A stretch of 14,490 nucleotides of DNA, from the NCBI GenBank assembly GCA_947450745.1, contig CANFYD010000033.1:1-14490 (forward strand), in the 5' to 3' direction. A model generated the notes under the pieces. It made no database searches and was not told where the DNA came from. It saw nothing but the letters and a program-made list of their open reading frames with translations. This document shows, piece after piece, positions 1 through 6,533 of this stretch; positions within the stretch are counted from its first letter, which is position 1, and every line of letters starts with the position of its first letter. A program made the position numbers and the translations under genes. Source of the DNA: Burkholderiales bacterium (lineage in GTDB: Bacteria; Pseudomonadota; Gammaproteobacteria; Burkholderiales; Burkholderiaceae_C).

Positions 1-1388
1 TGCGCCAGTTGCCCGAGGTCCGCTACACCGTCACCACCATCAACAGCGGCTTTGCGGCCGGCAAGATTTACGGTGCCATTTACGTGCGCCTGCTGGACCG
101 CAAGGACAGGAAGCGCAGCGTCGGTGACCTGGCCGAGCCGATGCGGCAAATGCTCAGCGCCGTGCCCGGTATCACCATCACCAACATCGGGCAGACCGAT
201 CTGGGCGGGGGCAAAAGCTTGCAGTTCTCGATCCAGGGGCCGGATCTGGGCGAGCTGGGGCGTATTTCTCAGCAAGTGCTGGCCCGCTTGAGCAAGATCC
301 CGGGCCTGGTCGATGTGGACAGCACGCTGAAGCCGGACAAGCCGACCGTTGCCATCGAGGTCAAACGCGACGCTGCCGCCGATGTGGGCCTGAACGTCAA
401 CGCGCTGGCCAGCACGCTGCGCACCATGCTGGCCGGCACCACGGTGGGCAACTGGCGCGCACCGGACGGTGAGAACTACGACGTGATCGTGCGCCTGGGG
501 CCGCAAGGCCGCGACAACCTGAGTGACCTGAAGCGCATGCCGATCAATGTGGCGCCGGCAGCGGACGGCTCGGCGCGGGTGGTGCAACTGTCGCAAGTGG
601 CGCAGGTGCGGCCGTCGACCGGGCCGAACCAGATCAACCGGCGCGACCTCAGCCGCGAGATCACCATCGACGGCAATGCGCTGGGTCGCAGCTCGGGCGA
701 GGTGTCGGCCGAGATCAAGAAGGTGTTGGACGACACCGCCTTCCCGCCCGGCTACCGCTACAGCTTTGGCGGCTCGACCAAGAACATGACCGAGTCCTTC
801 AACTACGCGCTCGGCGCGCTGGGCCTGGCCGTCATCTTCATTTACATGATTCTGGCCAGCCAGTTCAAGAGCTTTTTGCAGCCGCTGGCCCTGATGAGCT
901 CGCTGCCGCTGACCCTGGTCGGTGTGGTGCTGGCGCTGCTGCTGTTCCGCTCGACCTTGAATATGTTCAGCATCATCGGCGTGGTCATGCTGATGGGGTT
1001 GGTGACCAAGAACGCGATTCTGCTGATCGACTTTGCCATCCGCTCGCGTGCCGGCGAGCATGGCCACGGGGTCGATGCCGAGCCGATGGGCCGCAACGAA
1101 GCGCTGCTGCACGCGGCCCGGGTCAGGTTGCGCCCGATCCTGATGACGACGCTGGCGATGGTGTTCGGCATGGTGCCGCTGGCCTTTGCGCTGAGCGAAG
1201 GCTCGGAGCAGCGCGCCCCGATGGGGCAGGCGGTGATTGGCGGGGTCATCACCTCGTCGCTGCTGACCTTGGTGGTGGTGCCGGTGATCTATTGCTACTT
1301 GGACGATTTGGGCCTGTGGTTCAAAAGCAAGTTCACTGCCCCAGCGCAAGCTCATCCCCCCGCCCAACCCATAGAATCCCGGCTTTGA
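1..1388 (+). CDS. RND multidrug-efflux inner-membrane transporter, C-terminal part (5' end outside window)
   Basis: Proton-driven RND pump of the AcrB/MdtB (HAE1) type, which exports drugs or other small molecules across the inner membrane as part of a tripartite complex. The reading frame is open from base 3, giving 461 visible residues. A full RND protein has about 1,040, so roughly the first 580, including the TM4 aspartates, lie upstream. The visible part holds the second periplasmic porter and docking region (to about residue 260), then the last membrane helices. Typical signatures are LVTKNAILLIDFA, whose lysine (bases 1008-1010) matches the TM10 proton-relay lysine of AcrB, and RLRPILMT, whose arginine (bases 1131-1133) matches the TM11 arginine. 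The tail after the last helix is short, proline-rich and cytoplasmic. A methyltransferase, a rhodanese and a TolC-type channel follow on the same strand. The family is certain; the substrate cannot be read from the sequence. Confidence 0.95.
   Translation, partial: RQLPEVRYTVTTINSGFAAGKIYGAIYVRLLDRKDRKRSVGDLAEPMRQMLSAVPGITITNIGQTDLGGGKSLQFSIQGPDLGELGRISQQVLARLSKIPGLVDVDSTLKPDKPTVAIEVKRDAAADVGLNVNALASTLRTMLAGTTVGNWRAPDGENYDVIVRLGPQGRDNLSDLKRMPINVAPAADGSARVVQLSQVAQVRPSTGPNQINRRDLSREITIDGNALGRSSGEVSAEIKKVLDDTAFPPGYRYSFGGSTKNMTESFNYALGALGLAVIFIYMILASQFKSFLQPLALMSSLPLTLVGVVLALLLFRSTLNMFSIIGVVMLMGLVTKNAILLIDFAIRSRAGEHGHGVDAEPMGRNEALLHAARVRLRPILMTTLAMVFGMVPLAFALSEGSEQRAPMGQAVIGGVITSSLLTLVVVPVIYCYLDDLGLWFKSKFTAPAQAHPPAQPIESRL
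1372..1377 (+). promoter_or_regulatory. Putative -10 element upstream of the PCMT-like gene
   Basis: TAGAAT lies inside the last codons of the RND gene, 36 nt before the PCMT start codon. A start site near base 1384 would give a 5' leader of about 30 nt containing AAGGA at 1403-1407. The same core followed by CC recurs upstream of the lysine-rich gene (5982) and hupB (12685). I see no convincing -35 hexamer, so the assignment rests on the -10 alone. Confidence 0.35.
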
Positions 1389-1413
1389 ATGACGCCGCCC
1401 CCAAGGAATTGAG

Positions 1414-2067
1414 ATGAATATCGAACAAGCCCGCTTCAACATGATCGAACAGCAAATCCGGCCTTGGGACGTGCTGGACGCGGGTGTGCTGGCGCTGCTG
1501 GCCGTCGTCAAACGAGAAGATTTCGTCTGCGACGAGCACAAGGCCCTGGCCTTCATGGACACCGAATTGCCGCTGCCCGGCGGCCAGCAGATGCTCGCCC
1601 CGCGGGTTGAAGCCCGCTTGCTGCAGGAGCTGAACGTGGCGAGGCACGAAAAAGTGTTGGAAATCGGCACCGGCAGCGGCTTCATGGCGGCCTTGCTCGG
1701 CCACCGTGCGCAGCGCGTCATTTCGCTGGAAACCAATCACGAATTGGTCAACTTCGCCACCGCCAACCTGAAGCGTGCCGGCGTGATGAACGTCACCGTG
1801 CGCGAGCAAGACGGTGCCAAAGGCCTGGCCGCCGAGGCACCGTTCGATGTGATTCTGCTGTCCGGCTCGGTGGCTGCCGTGCCGCAAGTCTTGCTGGACC
1901 AGTTGAAAGTGGGCGGGCGCTTGGCCGCCATCGTCGGCGAAGAGCCGGTGATGCGGGCGCAGTTGATCACCCGCGTGGGTGAGCAAGACTTCCGCACCAC
2001 CATCTTGTTCGACACGGTGGCCCCGCGTTTGCAGGGCTTTGCCGTCACCAGCGAATTCGCATTTTGA
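1414..2067 (+). CDS. PCMT-family (protein-L-isoaspartate O-methyltransferase-like) SAM methyltransferase
   Basis: A 217-residue Rossmann-fold SAM methyltransferase. The SAM-binding motif I is EIGTGSGF at about residues 83-90, followed by an acidic motif II (SLET, residues 104-107) and a later GGRLAAIVGE strand. Overall it matches bacterial PCMT (about 210 residues), which methylates isoaspartyl residues in damaged proteins. Two family hallmarks are altered. The substrate motif, usually T-I-S-x-P, reads QMLAP (residues 59-63), and the later TAA-type segment reads LSGSVAAVP (149-157). Isoaspartyl repair activity is therefore uncertain, and the name reflects the fold. The start ATG has AAGGA at 1403-1407. 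The stop overlaps the rhodanese start as TTGA, implying translational coupling. From memory of the group, a copy in this position before a TolC-type gene is common in Burkholderiales. Confidence 0.85.
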   Translation: MNIEQARFNMIEQQIRPWDVLDAGVLALLAVVKREDFVCDEHKALAFMDTELPLPGGQQMLAPRVEARLLQELNVARHEKVLEIGTGSGFMAALLGHRAQRVISLETNHELVNFATANLKRAGVMNVTVREQDGAKGLAAEAPFDVILLSGSVAAVPQVLLDQLKVGGRLAAIVGEEPVMRAQLITRVGEQDFRTTILFDTVAPRLQGFAVTSEFAF

Positions 2068-2420
2068 GCGGCTTGATTCAGCTCAGCGTGCTGCAGTTGC
2101 AGACAATGTTGTCTGCGCAAGAAGCGCCCGCCTCGCTGCTGCTGTTGGATGTGCGCGAGCCCTGGGAGGCTGCGCTCGCCAGCATCCAGCCCTCCAGCAC
2201 GGCCAGCGCGGCCAGCCTGTTGATGCCGATGGGTGAGGTGACGGCCCGCTGGCAAGAGCTGGACCCGCAGCAGCCCATCGTCTGTTATTGCCATCACGGC
2301 ATGCGAAGTCTGCAGGTCGTCGCATTCCTGCAGCGCCAGGGCTTTGATTCCGTCTATAACCTCGCCGGCGGCATCGATGCCTGGTCCAGCGAGGCCGATG
2401 GCAGCGTGCCGCGCTATTGA
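2064..2420 (+). CDS. Single-domain rhodanese-like sulfurtransferase
   Basis: A 118-residue single-domain rhodanese. Such proteins carry sulfane sulfur as a cysteine persulfide in the cytoplasm; the acceptor here is unknown. Visible landmarks are the DVRE motif (residues 29-32) that opens the domain, the active-site loop CHHGMRS with catalytic Cys76, and the closing NLAGGIDAWS (99-108). The chosen start is TTG at 2064, which overlaps the methyltransferase stop in a TTGA arrangement, so translation is probably coupled. An in-frame TTG at 2073 and an ATG at 2106 are alternatives, but the ATG would cut into the first helix. No good Shine-Dalgarno precedes any of them, which fits coupling. Family assignment is firm; the start is less sure. 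Confidence 0.9.
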   Translation: MSGLIQLSVLQLQTMLSAQEAPASLLLLDVREPWEAALASIQPSSTASAASLLMPMGEVTARWQELDPQQPIVCYCHHGMRSLQVVAFLQRQGFDSVYNLAGGIDAWSSEADGSVPRY

Positions 2421-2520
2421 CGGCAGGTCACCGAACACCACGCTTTGCAGCCGCCCGCCATCCTGTCAGCCAGCCAGCACGTTAGCCCATTTCAAAATTC
2501 ACTTCCCGACAAGGACGCCC

Positions 2521-3879
2521 ATGTCTACGCACCGCGCATTGATTGAAAACCAACCGTTGAAACGCCTGGGTCTGGCGCTGTTGCTGGCCTTTGGCGGGGC
2601 GAGTGGCGTGCAGGCACAGAGTCTGCAAGAGCTTTACGACGCAGCTCGGGCTTTCGATGCGATTTATTTGGCCGCAGCGGCTCTGGCCGATTCGGCCCAG
2701 TACAAGGCCGCGCAGGCCGATGCCTTGGCCCGCCCGAGCGTCGGTCTGGGCTTGACAGGTTCGCATCAGCGCTCGGATATTCCGTCCGGAATGACAGTGA
2801 ATTCCGACCTGCTGCAAGCCGGTCTGACGGCCAAATATGCGGTCTTCAACCGCGGCAATGCGCTGACTATCAGCCAAGCACAGCGCAGCTTGGGCGCCGC
2901 CAGGACCGATCTGGAGGCCGCCGAACAAGACCTGATCGTGCGCGTGGCGCAAGCCTATTTCGATGTGTTGGCAGCCAAGGATGCGCTGGCCACCACGCAG
3001 ACCAGCAAGGCGGCGATTGCCGAGCAGCTCGCTTCGGCCAAGCGCAATTTTGAAGTCGGCACGGCCACCATCACCGACACGCGTGAAGCACAAGCTCGCT
3101 TTGACTTGGCCACAGCCGCTGAAATCGGTGCTGACAACGATTTGCGGATCAAGGGCGTGACGCTCGACCAGTTGGTCGGCCGTGTTGGCGTGCTGCCCAA
3201 GCCGCTGGCCGTGCCAGTGGCGCTGCCTGCGGTGATGCCGGTCAATGTGGAGCCCTGGGTGAGTCAGGCAGATGAGCAGCATCCGTCTATACGCAAGGCT
3301 CGTCTGGGTCTGGAAGTGGCTCAACTGGAAACCAGCAAGGCCCGTGCCGCCGAAGGCGTGACGATCGACTTGACCGGCACCCTGGGCGCTCAGCACCTGC
3401 AAAACAGTCTGTCGGGTCAAGCCGCCACGACATCGGGGGCGGGCAACACCAAAAATGCATCGCTGGGTATTTCACTGAATTACCCGCTTTATACCGGGGG
3501 GGCCACCCAGAACCGCATCATGGAAACCCTGGCGCTGGAAGAAAAATCTCGCAACGACGTCGACTTTGCCCGCCGCTCGGTGTCCGAAGGCACACGCCGC
3601 GCCTTTTTCGGCGTGCAGTCGCTGACCGCCCAGGTGAAGGCGCTGGAAGCGGCCGAGTCGTCCAGCAAGCTGGCGCTCGACGCCACGCAACTGGGCTACA
3701 AGGTCGGCGTGCGCGTCAACCTGGACGTGCTGAACGCCCAGACCCAGCTGTTCACCACCCAGCGCGACTTGGCCAAGGCCCGCTACGACGTGGTGGTCAA
3801 CGGGCTCAAGCTGCGCCAAGCCGCCGGTCAGCTGAACCCGGCCGATGTGGCCGCTGTCAATCAGCTGCTGGCCAAATAA
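2521..3879 (+). CDS. TolC-family type I secretion/efflux outer-membrane channel protein
   Basis: A 452-residue outer-membrane factor of the TolC family, which forms a trimeric channel-tunnel used by RND pumps or type I secretion systems. A signal peptide is clear: basic N-region with KR at 14-15, hydrophobic LGLALLLAFGG, and likely cleavage after VQA (residue 32). The mature protein shows two OEP repeats (about 34-235 and 255-445), each with long Ala/Gln/Leu-rich helices. Typical motifs are QAYFDVLAAKDAL, FEVGTATITDTREAQA in the first repeat and YPLYTGGATQNR plus YKVGVRVNLDVLNAQTQLF in the second. The start is set by AAGGA at 2511-2515, five bases before the ATG, and by the signal peptide; the frame is open further upstream into the rhodanese gene but carries no such signals. 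A strong terminator follows. Pairing with the upstream RND pump is inferred from proximity only. Confidence 0.93.
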   Translation: MSTHRALIENQPLKRLGLALLLAFGGASGVQAQSLQELYDAARAFDAIYLAAAALADSAQYKAAQADALARPSVGLGLTGSHQRSDIPSGMTVNSDLLQAGLTAKYAVFNRGNALTISQAQRSLGAARTDLEAAEQDLIVRVAQAYFDVLAAKDALATTQTSKAAIAEQLASAKRNFEVGTATITDTREAQARFDLATAAEIGADNDLRIKGVTLDQLVGRVGVLPKPLAVPVALPAVMPVNVEPWVSQADEQHPSIRKARLGLEVAQLETSKARAAEGVTIDLTGTLGAQHLQNSLSGQAATTSGAGNTKNASLGISLNYPLYTGGATQNRIMETLALEEKSRNDVDFARRSVSEGTRRAFFGVQSLTAQVKALEAAESSSKLALDATQLGYKVGVRVNLDVLNAQTQLFTTQRDLAKARYDVVVNGLKLRQAAGQLNPADVAAVNQLLAK

Positions 3880-3926
3880 AGCGTGCTGCACCTCGCGCTG
3901 CACCACGCGCTCCATCAAGCGCTGTC

Positions 3927-3950
3927 AAGCCCGCTTCGGCGGGCTTTTTT
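3927..3950 (+). terminator. Rho-independent terminator after the TolC-type gene
   Basis: An 8-bp perfect stem (AAGCCCGC at 3927-3934, GCGGGCTT at 3939-3946) closes on a TTCG tetraloop and continues into a run of six T (3945-3950). It lies 47 bases after the stop and ends the RND-PCMT-rhodanese-TolC transcription block before yaaA. Confidence 0.93.
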
Positions 3951-4006
3951 GTGGCCGTGGCTGTGGCATTCGCCGGCCGCAGCGGCAGGCCGCCCTCAAG
4001 TCCGGC

Positions 4007-4012
4007 GAGAAT
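4007..4012 (+). promoter_or_regulatory. Putative -10 element giving a leaderless yaaA mRNA
   Basis: GAGAAT ends 7 nt before the ATG at 4020, the normal distance from a -10 box to a transcription start. There is no purine-rich Shine-Dalgarno in between. yaaA needs its own promoter because a strong terminator lies just upstream. No -35 hexamer is recognisable, so this is inferred from position and from the same layout at earP, uvrC and pgsA. Confidence 0.35.
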
Positions 4013-4019
4013 GCCCGTC

Positions 4020-4802
4020 ATGCTCTATTTGCTCTCGCCCGCCAAGTCGCTCGACTACGAAACTCCCGTGCCCACCGCACTGCAAGAACTGGCCACCGAG
4101 CCGCAGTTTTTGCCCCAGTCCAAGACGCTGATCAAGCTGTTGCGCAGCCAGTCGGCGGCCGATGTGGCCGAGCTGATGGATTTGTCCCCCGCGCTGGCGG
4201 AATTGAATGTGGCGCGCTACCACGCCTGGGCCCCCAAGTTCACGCCGGCCAACAGCAAGCCGGCCGTGCTGGCCTTCAACGGCGATGTCTACGACGGCCT
4301 GAATGCCGCCAGCCTCAGCACGGCGGACTTGCAATGGGCGCAAGCGCACTTGGCCATCCTGTCCGGGCTGTACGGCGTGCTGCGCCCGCTCGATCTGCTG
4401 CAACCGTATCGGCTGGAAATGGGAACCCGCTTGGCCAATGCGGCCGGCAGCAATCTTTACGGCTTCTGGGCCGACCAATTGGCCGAGCACCTGAATGCAC
4501 GCGCTGCCGCCGCTCAGGTGCCGGTCATCGTCAACCTGGCCTCGCAAGAGTATTTCCGCGCTGCGGATCGGCCCTGCCTGCAGCCGCGCGTGATCCACTG
4601 CGTGTTCGAGGACTGGAAGACCGACAAGTTCAAGATCATCAGCTTCTTCGCCAAGCGGGCACGCGGTTTGATGGCGCGCTACGCCGTCCAGCAGCGCATC
4701 GACACACCGGCCGGATTGCAGGGCTTCGATCTGGACGGTTATGCCTATCAAGCCGAGTTGTCCACGCCCGACCGCTTGCTGTTCCGCCGCCGCCTAGTCT
4801 GA
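4020..4802 (+). CDS. yaaA: Peroxide stress protein YaaA (UPF0246 / DUF328 family)
   Basis: Cytoplasmic protein of the YaaA family, which in Escherichia coli is induced by OxyR and lowers free intracellular iron during hydrogen peroxide stress, limiting Fenton damage; the family also binds DNA. The 260 residues match the usual 255-260. Conserved blocks are LLSPAKSLDY (4-13), FTPANSKPAVLAFNGDVY (74-91), SGLYGVLRPLDLLQPYRLEMG (115-135) and KIISFFAKRARGLMAR (205-220). I chose the ATG at 4020 because homologues begin directly with M-L-x-L-x-SPAK. An in-frame ATG at 4011 would add only three residues. No OxyR-type site is evident. The gene stands alone between the TolC terminator and a structured repeat. 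Confidence 0.95.
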   Translation: MLYLLSPAKSLDYETPVPTALQELATEPQFLPQSKTLIKLLRSQSAADVAELMDLSPALAELNVARYHAWAPKFTPANSKPAVLAFNGDVYDGLNAASLSTADLQWAQAHLAILSGLYGVLRPLDLLQPYRLEMGTRLANAAGSNLYGFWADQLAEHLNARAAAAQVPVIVNLASQEYFRAADRPCLQPRVIHCVFEDWKTDKFKIISFFAKRARGLMARYAVQQRIDTPAGLQGFDLDGYAYQAELSTPDRLLFRRRLV

Positions 4803-4803
4803 G

Positions 4804-4944
4804 AGGGTGAGAGTCTTTCTACTCCGCAGCCGCCATGCGTTGTTGGTCCGGTGCTCGGAATCCTCACGTACAGGGAGTACGTTCCGGTCCCTGCGCTCCG
4901 TCCGCCTAGCCTGACGACCGCTCGCTACGAATTATTCTCACCCT
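4804..4944. repeat. 141-bp intergenic element bounded by inverted 9-mers with a central palindrome
   Basis: The interval between yaaA and the oxygenase gene is framed by AGGGTGAGA (4804-4812) and its exact complement TCTCACCCT (4936-4944). In the centre, ACGTAC (4866-4871) and GTACGT (4877-4882) form a 6-bp stem on a 5-nt AGGGA loop, flanked by CGGAA (4856-4860) and TTCCG (4882-4886). It encodes no plausible protein. The design resembles a miniature non-autonomous element or a species-specific extragenic repeat. No second copy lies in the window and I see no target-site duplication, so its mobile nature is unproved. It ends three bases before the GGAG of the next gene. Confidence 0.5.
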
Positions 4945-4961
4945 TTGGAGTCCATGACCTC

Positions 4962-5828
4962 ATGAGCAGCGCACAAGTCGTCACCACCGAACTGCGGTCT
5001 TGGATCGTCGAGCAGACCCAGCTTGGCCATGCTGCCGAACAGGTGCTGGCGTCCATGTTGGCCAGCGGCTGGGATGCTGCCGTGGCGCAGCGGGCGCTGC
5101 TTGAGGCCTTGGACCCTGCAGCCGGCGCAGCGCTGGCCGAGCGTCCAGCCGCCGAGCTGTCGCAAGCTTTGCCCGAGCCTGATTTGTCTGGCGGCCACGC
5201 GCTGCTGTGGGCCGGTGACCGCGAGGTCAAGGTCTTGCTGACGCTGGCGCGCCCTCGAGTGGTGGTGTTTGGCGGCCTGTTGTCGGACGAGGAATGCGAC
5301 GCGATGGTGGCTTTGTCCGCCGCCCGCCTGGCCCGCTCGGAGACGGTCGCCAGCGCTGAGTACGCCGAGGGCGTCAGCGAGGTGAATGCCGCGCGCACCA
5401 GCGACGGCATGTTTTTCGAGCGGGCTGAAAACGAGGTGGTGCGGCGCGTCGAGGCGCGCTTGGCGCTGCTGCTGAATTGGCCGGCCGAGCGCGGTGAGGG
5501 TCTGCAAATCCTGCACTACCGGCCGGGCGCTGAATATCTGCCGCACTACGACTATTTCGACCCCGAAAGTGCCAGCACGCCGGGCATTTTGCTGCGCGGC
5601 GGGCAGCGCCTCGCCACCATCGTGATGTACCTCAACACGCCCGCTGGCGGTGGGGCAACGACCTTCCCGGATGTCGGCTTGGAGGTGCAGCCCATCAAGG
5701 GCAATGCGGTGTTTTTCAGCTACGACAGGCCGCACCCCGAAACCCAAAGTCTGCACGGCGGCGCACCGGTGCGCGAAGGCGAAAAATGGGTAGCGACCAA
5801 GTGGTTGCGGCAGGGCGTTTTTGTTTGA
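4962..5828 (+). CDS. 2OG-Fe(II) oxygenase, prolyl 4-hydroxylase alpha-subunit type
   Basis: A 288-residue non-haem iron dioxygenase that would use 2-oxoglutarate and oxygen to hydroxylate a target, probably a prolyl or other residue in a protein. The catalytic domain spans about residues 98-285. The iron ligands are visible as H195 and D197 in LPHYDYFDP and the distal H265 in SLHGGAPV. The 2OG-binding lysine is K275, ten residues after the distal histidine as in collagen prolyl 4-hydroxylase. The first 60 residues form a separate helical segment with a GWDAAVAQRALLEAL pattern. The start ATG lies 11 nt after GGAG (4947-4950); an upstream extension in the same frame would read through the structured element and is rejected. 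It is cytoplasmic (no signal peptide). The target cannot be told from sequence. Confidence 0.92.
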   Translation: MSSAQVVTTELRSWIVEQTQLGHAAEQVLASMLASGWDAAVAQRALLEALDPAAGAALAERPAAELSQALPEPDLSGGHALLWAGDREVKVLLTLARPRVVVFGGLLSDEECDAMVALSAARLARSETVASAEYAEGVSEVNAARTSDGMFFERAENEVVRRVEARLALLLNWPAERGEGLQILHYRPGAEYLPHYDYFDPESASTPGILLRGGQRLATIVMYLNTPAGGGATTFPDVGLEVQPIKGNAVFFSYDRPHPETQSLHGGAPVREGEKWVATKWLRQGVFV

Positions 5829-5858
5829 ACCGCCTCAGCGCTTGTTGACCCCGCATTT

Positions 5859-5976
5859 GTAGGGCGGGTCGCGACCCGCGTGCGGTCTGCCGTGGCACCT
5901 GTGTTGCGGTCGGCCAGCCCATGTCGGCACTGCGCTGCCCTTGCCGATATCGCTCGCGGGTCTCGACTCGCCCTAC
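5859..5976. repeat. REPIN-like inverted pair of GTAGGGCGGGTC palindromes
   Basis: Two 22-nt arms (5859-5880 and 5955-5976) are inverted copies of each other with 20 of 22 positions matching. The left arm contains a perfect 16-bp palindrome, GCGGGTCGCGACCCGC (5864-5879); the right arm is a near-palindrome that pairs on itself with one G-T. The 74-bp middle carries the short direct repeat TGCGGTC (5881-5887, 5905-5911). Two self-complementary REP units in opposite orientation are the layout of REPIN elements mobilised by RAYT transposases. No RAYT gene is present here. As RNA it would fold into a long hairpin and may stop transcription from the oxygenase gene. Confidence 0.7.
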
Positions 5977-5981
5977 GTGGC

Positions 5982-5987
5982 TAGAAT
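5982..5987 (+). promoter_or_regulatory. Putative -10 element for the lysine/alanine-repeat gene
   Basis: TAGAAT immediately follows the right arm of the REPIN-like element and lies 46 nt before the ATG at 6034, giving an estimated leader of about 40 nt. The following CC matches the copies near 1372 and 12685. The -35 position falls inside the palindrome arm and is not recognisable. Confidence 0.4.
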
Positions 5988-6033
5988 CCCCGAGATTTCC
6001 TTCCACCCATCTGTTTGAACGACAAAGATCGAC

Positions 6034-6435
6034 ATGAAAAATACCATTGCCTTGACTCTGTTCACAGTCTTCGCCAGCGCGGCCATGGCTCAACCAGCGC
6101 CGATGCAAGCCGTTCAGCCGGTGCAGGTGGCCCAACCTGTGGCACCCGCCGTTGTCGGCCGCGTCATTACCGAGCCCAGGGCGCAAGCGCAAGCTCCGGC
6201 CAAAGCCCCCGCTGCGGCCAAGGCAACGGCAACGACCAAGGCAAAGGTAGCGACTCAGAAGACCCAAGCCAGCAAAAAGGCCGCCGCCAAAAAAGCCGCC
6301 GCCAAAAAGTCTGCGGCCAAGAAGACTGCGGCCAAGAAGTCCAAGAGCGCCAAGAGTGCCAAAAAAGCCGGCGCCACGAAGTCGTCCATGACCGTGGCCA
6401 AGGCCTCGGCCAAGCCGGGCCGCAAGCTGCACTGA
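6034..6435 (+). CDS. Small exported lysine/alanine-repeat (histone H1-like) protein
   Basis: A 133-residue protein of unknown function. The N-terminus is a classic Sec signal peptide: MKN, a hydrophobic stretch LTLFTVFASA and an AMA cleavage site after residue 19. The mature part begins with a Gln/Pro/Val-rich segment (20-49) and then becomes almost pure Ala/Lys. Residues 81-105 are five tandem KK-x-A-A type pentads, like the tails of histone H1-like and AlgP-type bacterial proteins, and the C-terminus is also basic (GRKLH). Those relatives bind DNA in the cytoplasm, whereas the signal peptide here predicts export. The mature protein would be extremely basic and disordered. It could bind nucleic acid, LPS or another polyanion outside the cytoplasm; this is inference. 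Codon use in the repeat is biased to AAG/AAA and GCC. It has its own predicted promoter and terminator. Confidence 0.8.
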   Translation: MKNTIALTLFTVFASAAMAQPAPMQAVQPVQVAQPVAPAVVGRVITEPRAQAQAPAKAPAAAKATATTKAKVATQKTQASKKAAAKKAAAKKSAAKKTAAKKSKSAKSAKKAGATKSSMTVAKASAKPGRKLH

Positions 6436-6451
6436 AATCGGCTGTCCCAAT

Positions 6452-6479
6452 AAAAATGGCACCCGAGGGTGCCATTTTT
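6452..6479. terminator. Bidirectional rho-independent terminator between the lysine-rich gene and efp
   Basis: A perfect 12-bp stem (AAAAATGGCACC at 6452-6463, GGTGCCATTTTT at 6468-6479) with a CGAG loop. The A-run on one side and T-run on the other make it work in both directions. It ends the rightward gene at 6435 and the leftward efp, whose stop is at 6534. Confidence 0.93.
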
Positions 6480-6533
6480 GATACCGCCGGAGCGAGCCGC
6501 AGTGCAAGCACTCGGCTCATCGTCCGGGCAGTC

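Noticed and set aside
2344..2520. Upstream in-frame extension of the TolC-type gene
   Set aside because: It overlaps the rhodanese C-terminus, has no ribosome site and would bury the signal peptide in the middle of the protein.
2482..3420. A 312-codon minus-strand frame opposite the TolC-type gene
   Set aside because: Shadow composition and no motifs; the plus-strand gene has signal peptide, ribosome site and both OEP repeats.
4851..4961. N-terminal extension of the oxygenase from a GTG at 4851
   Set aside because: It reads straight through the palindromic element. The ATG at 4962 has GGAG upstream and begins the helical domain.
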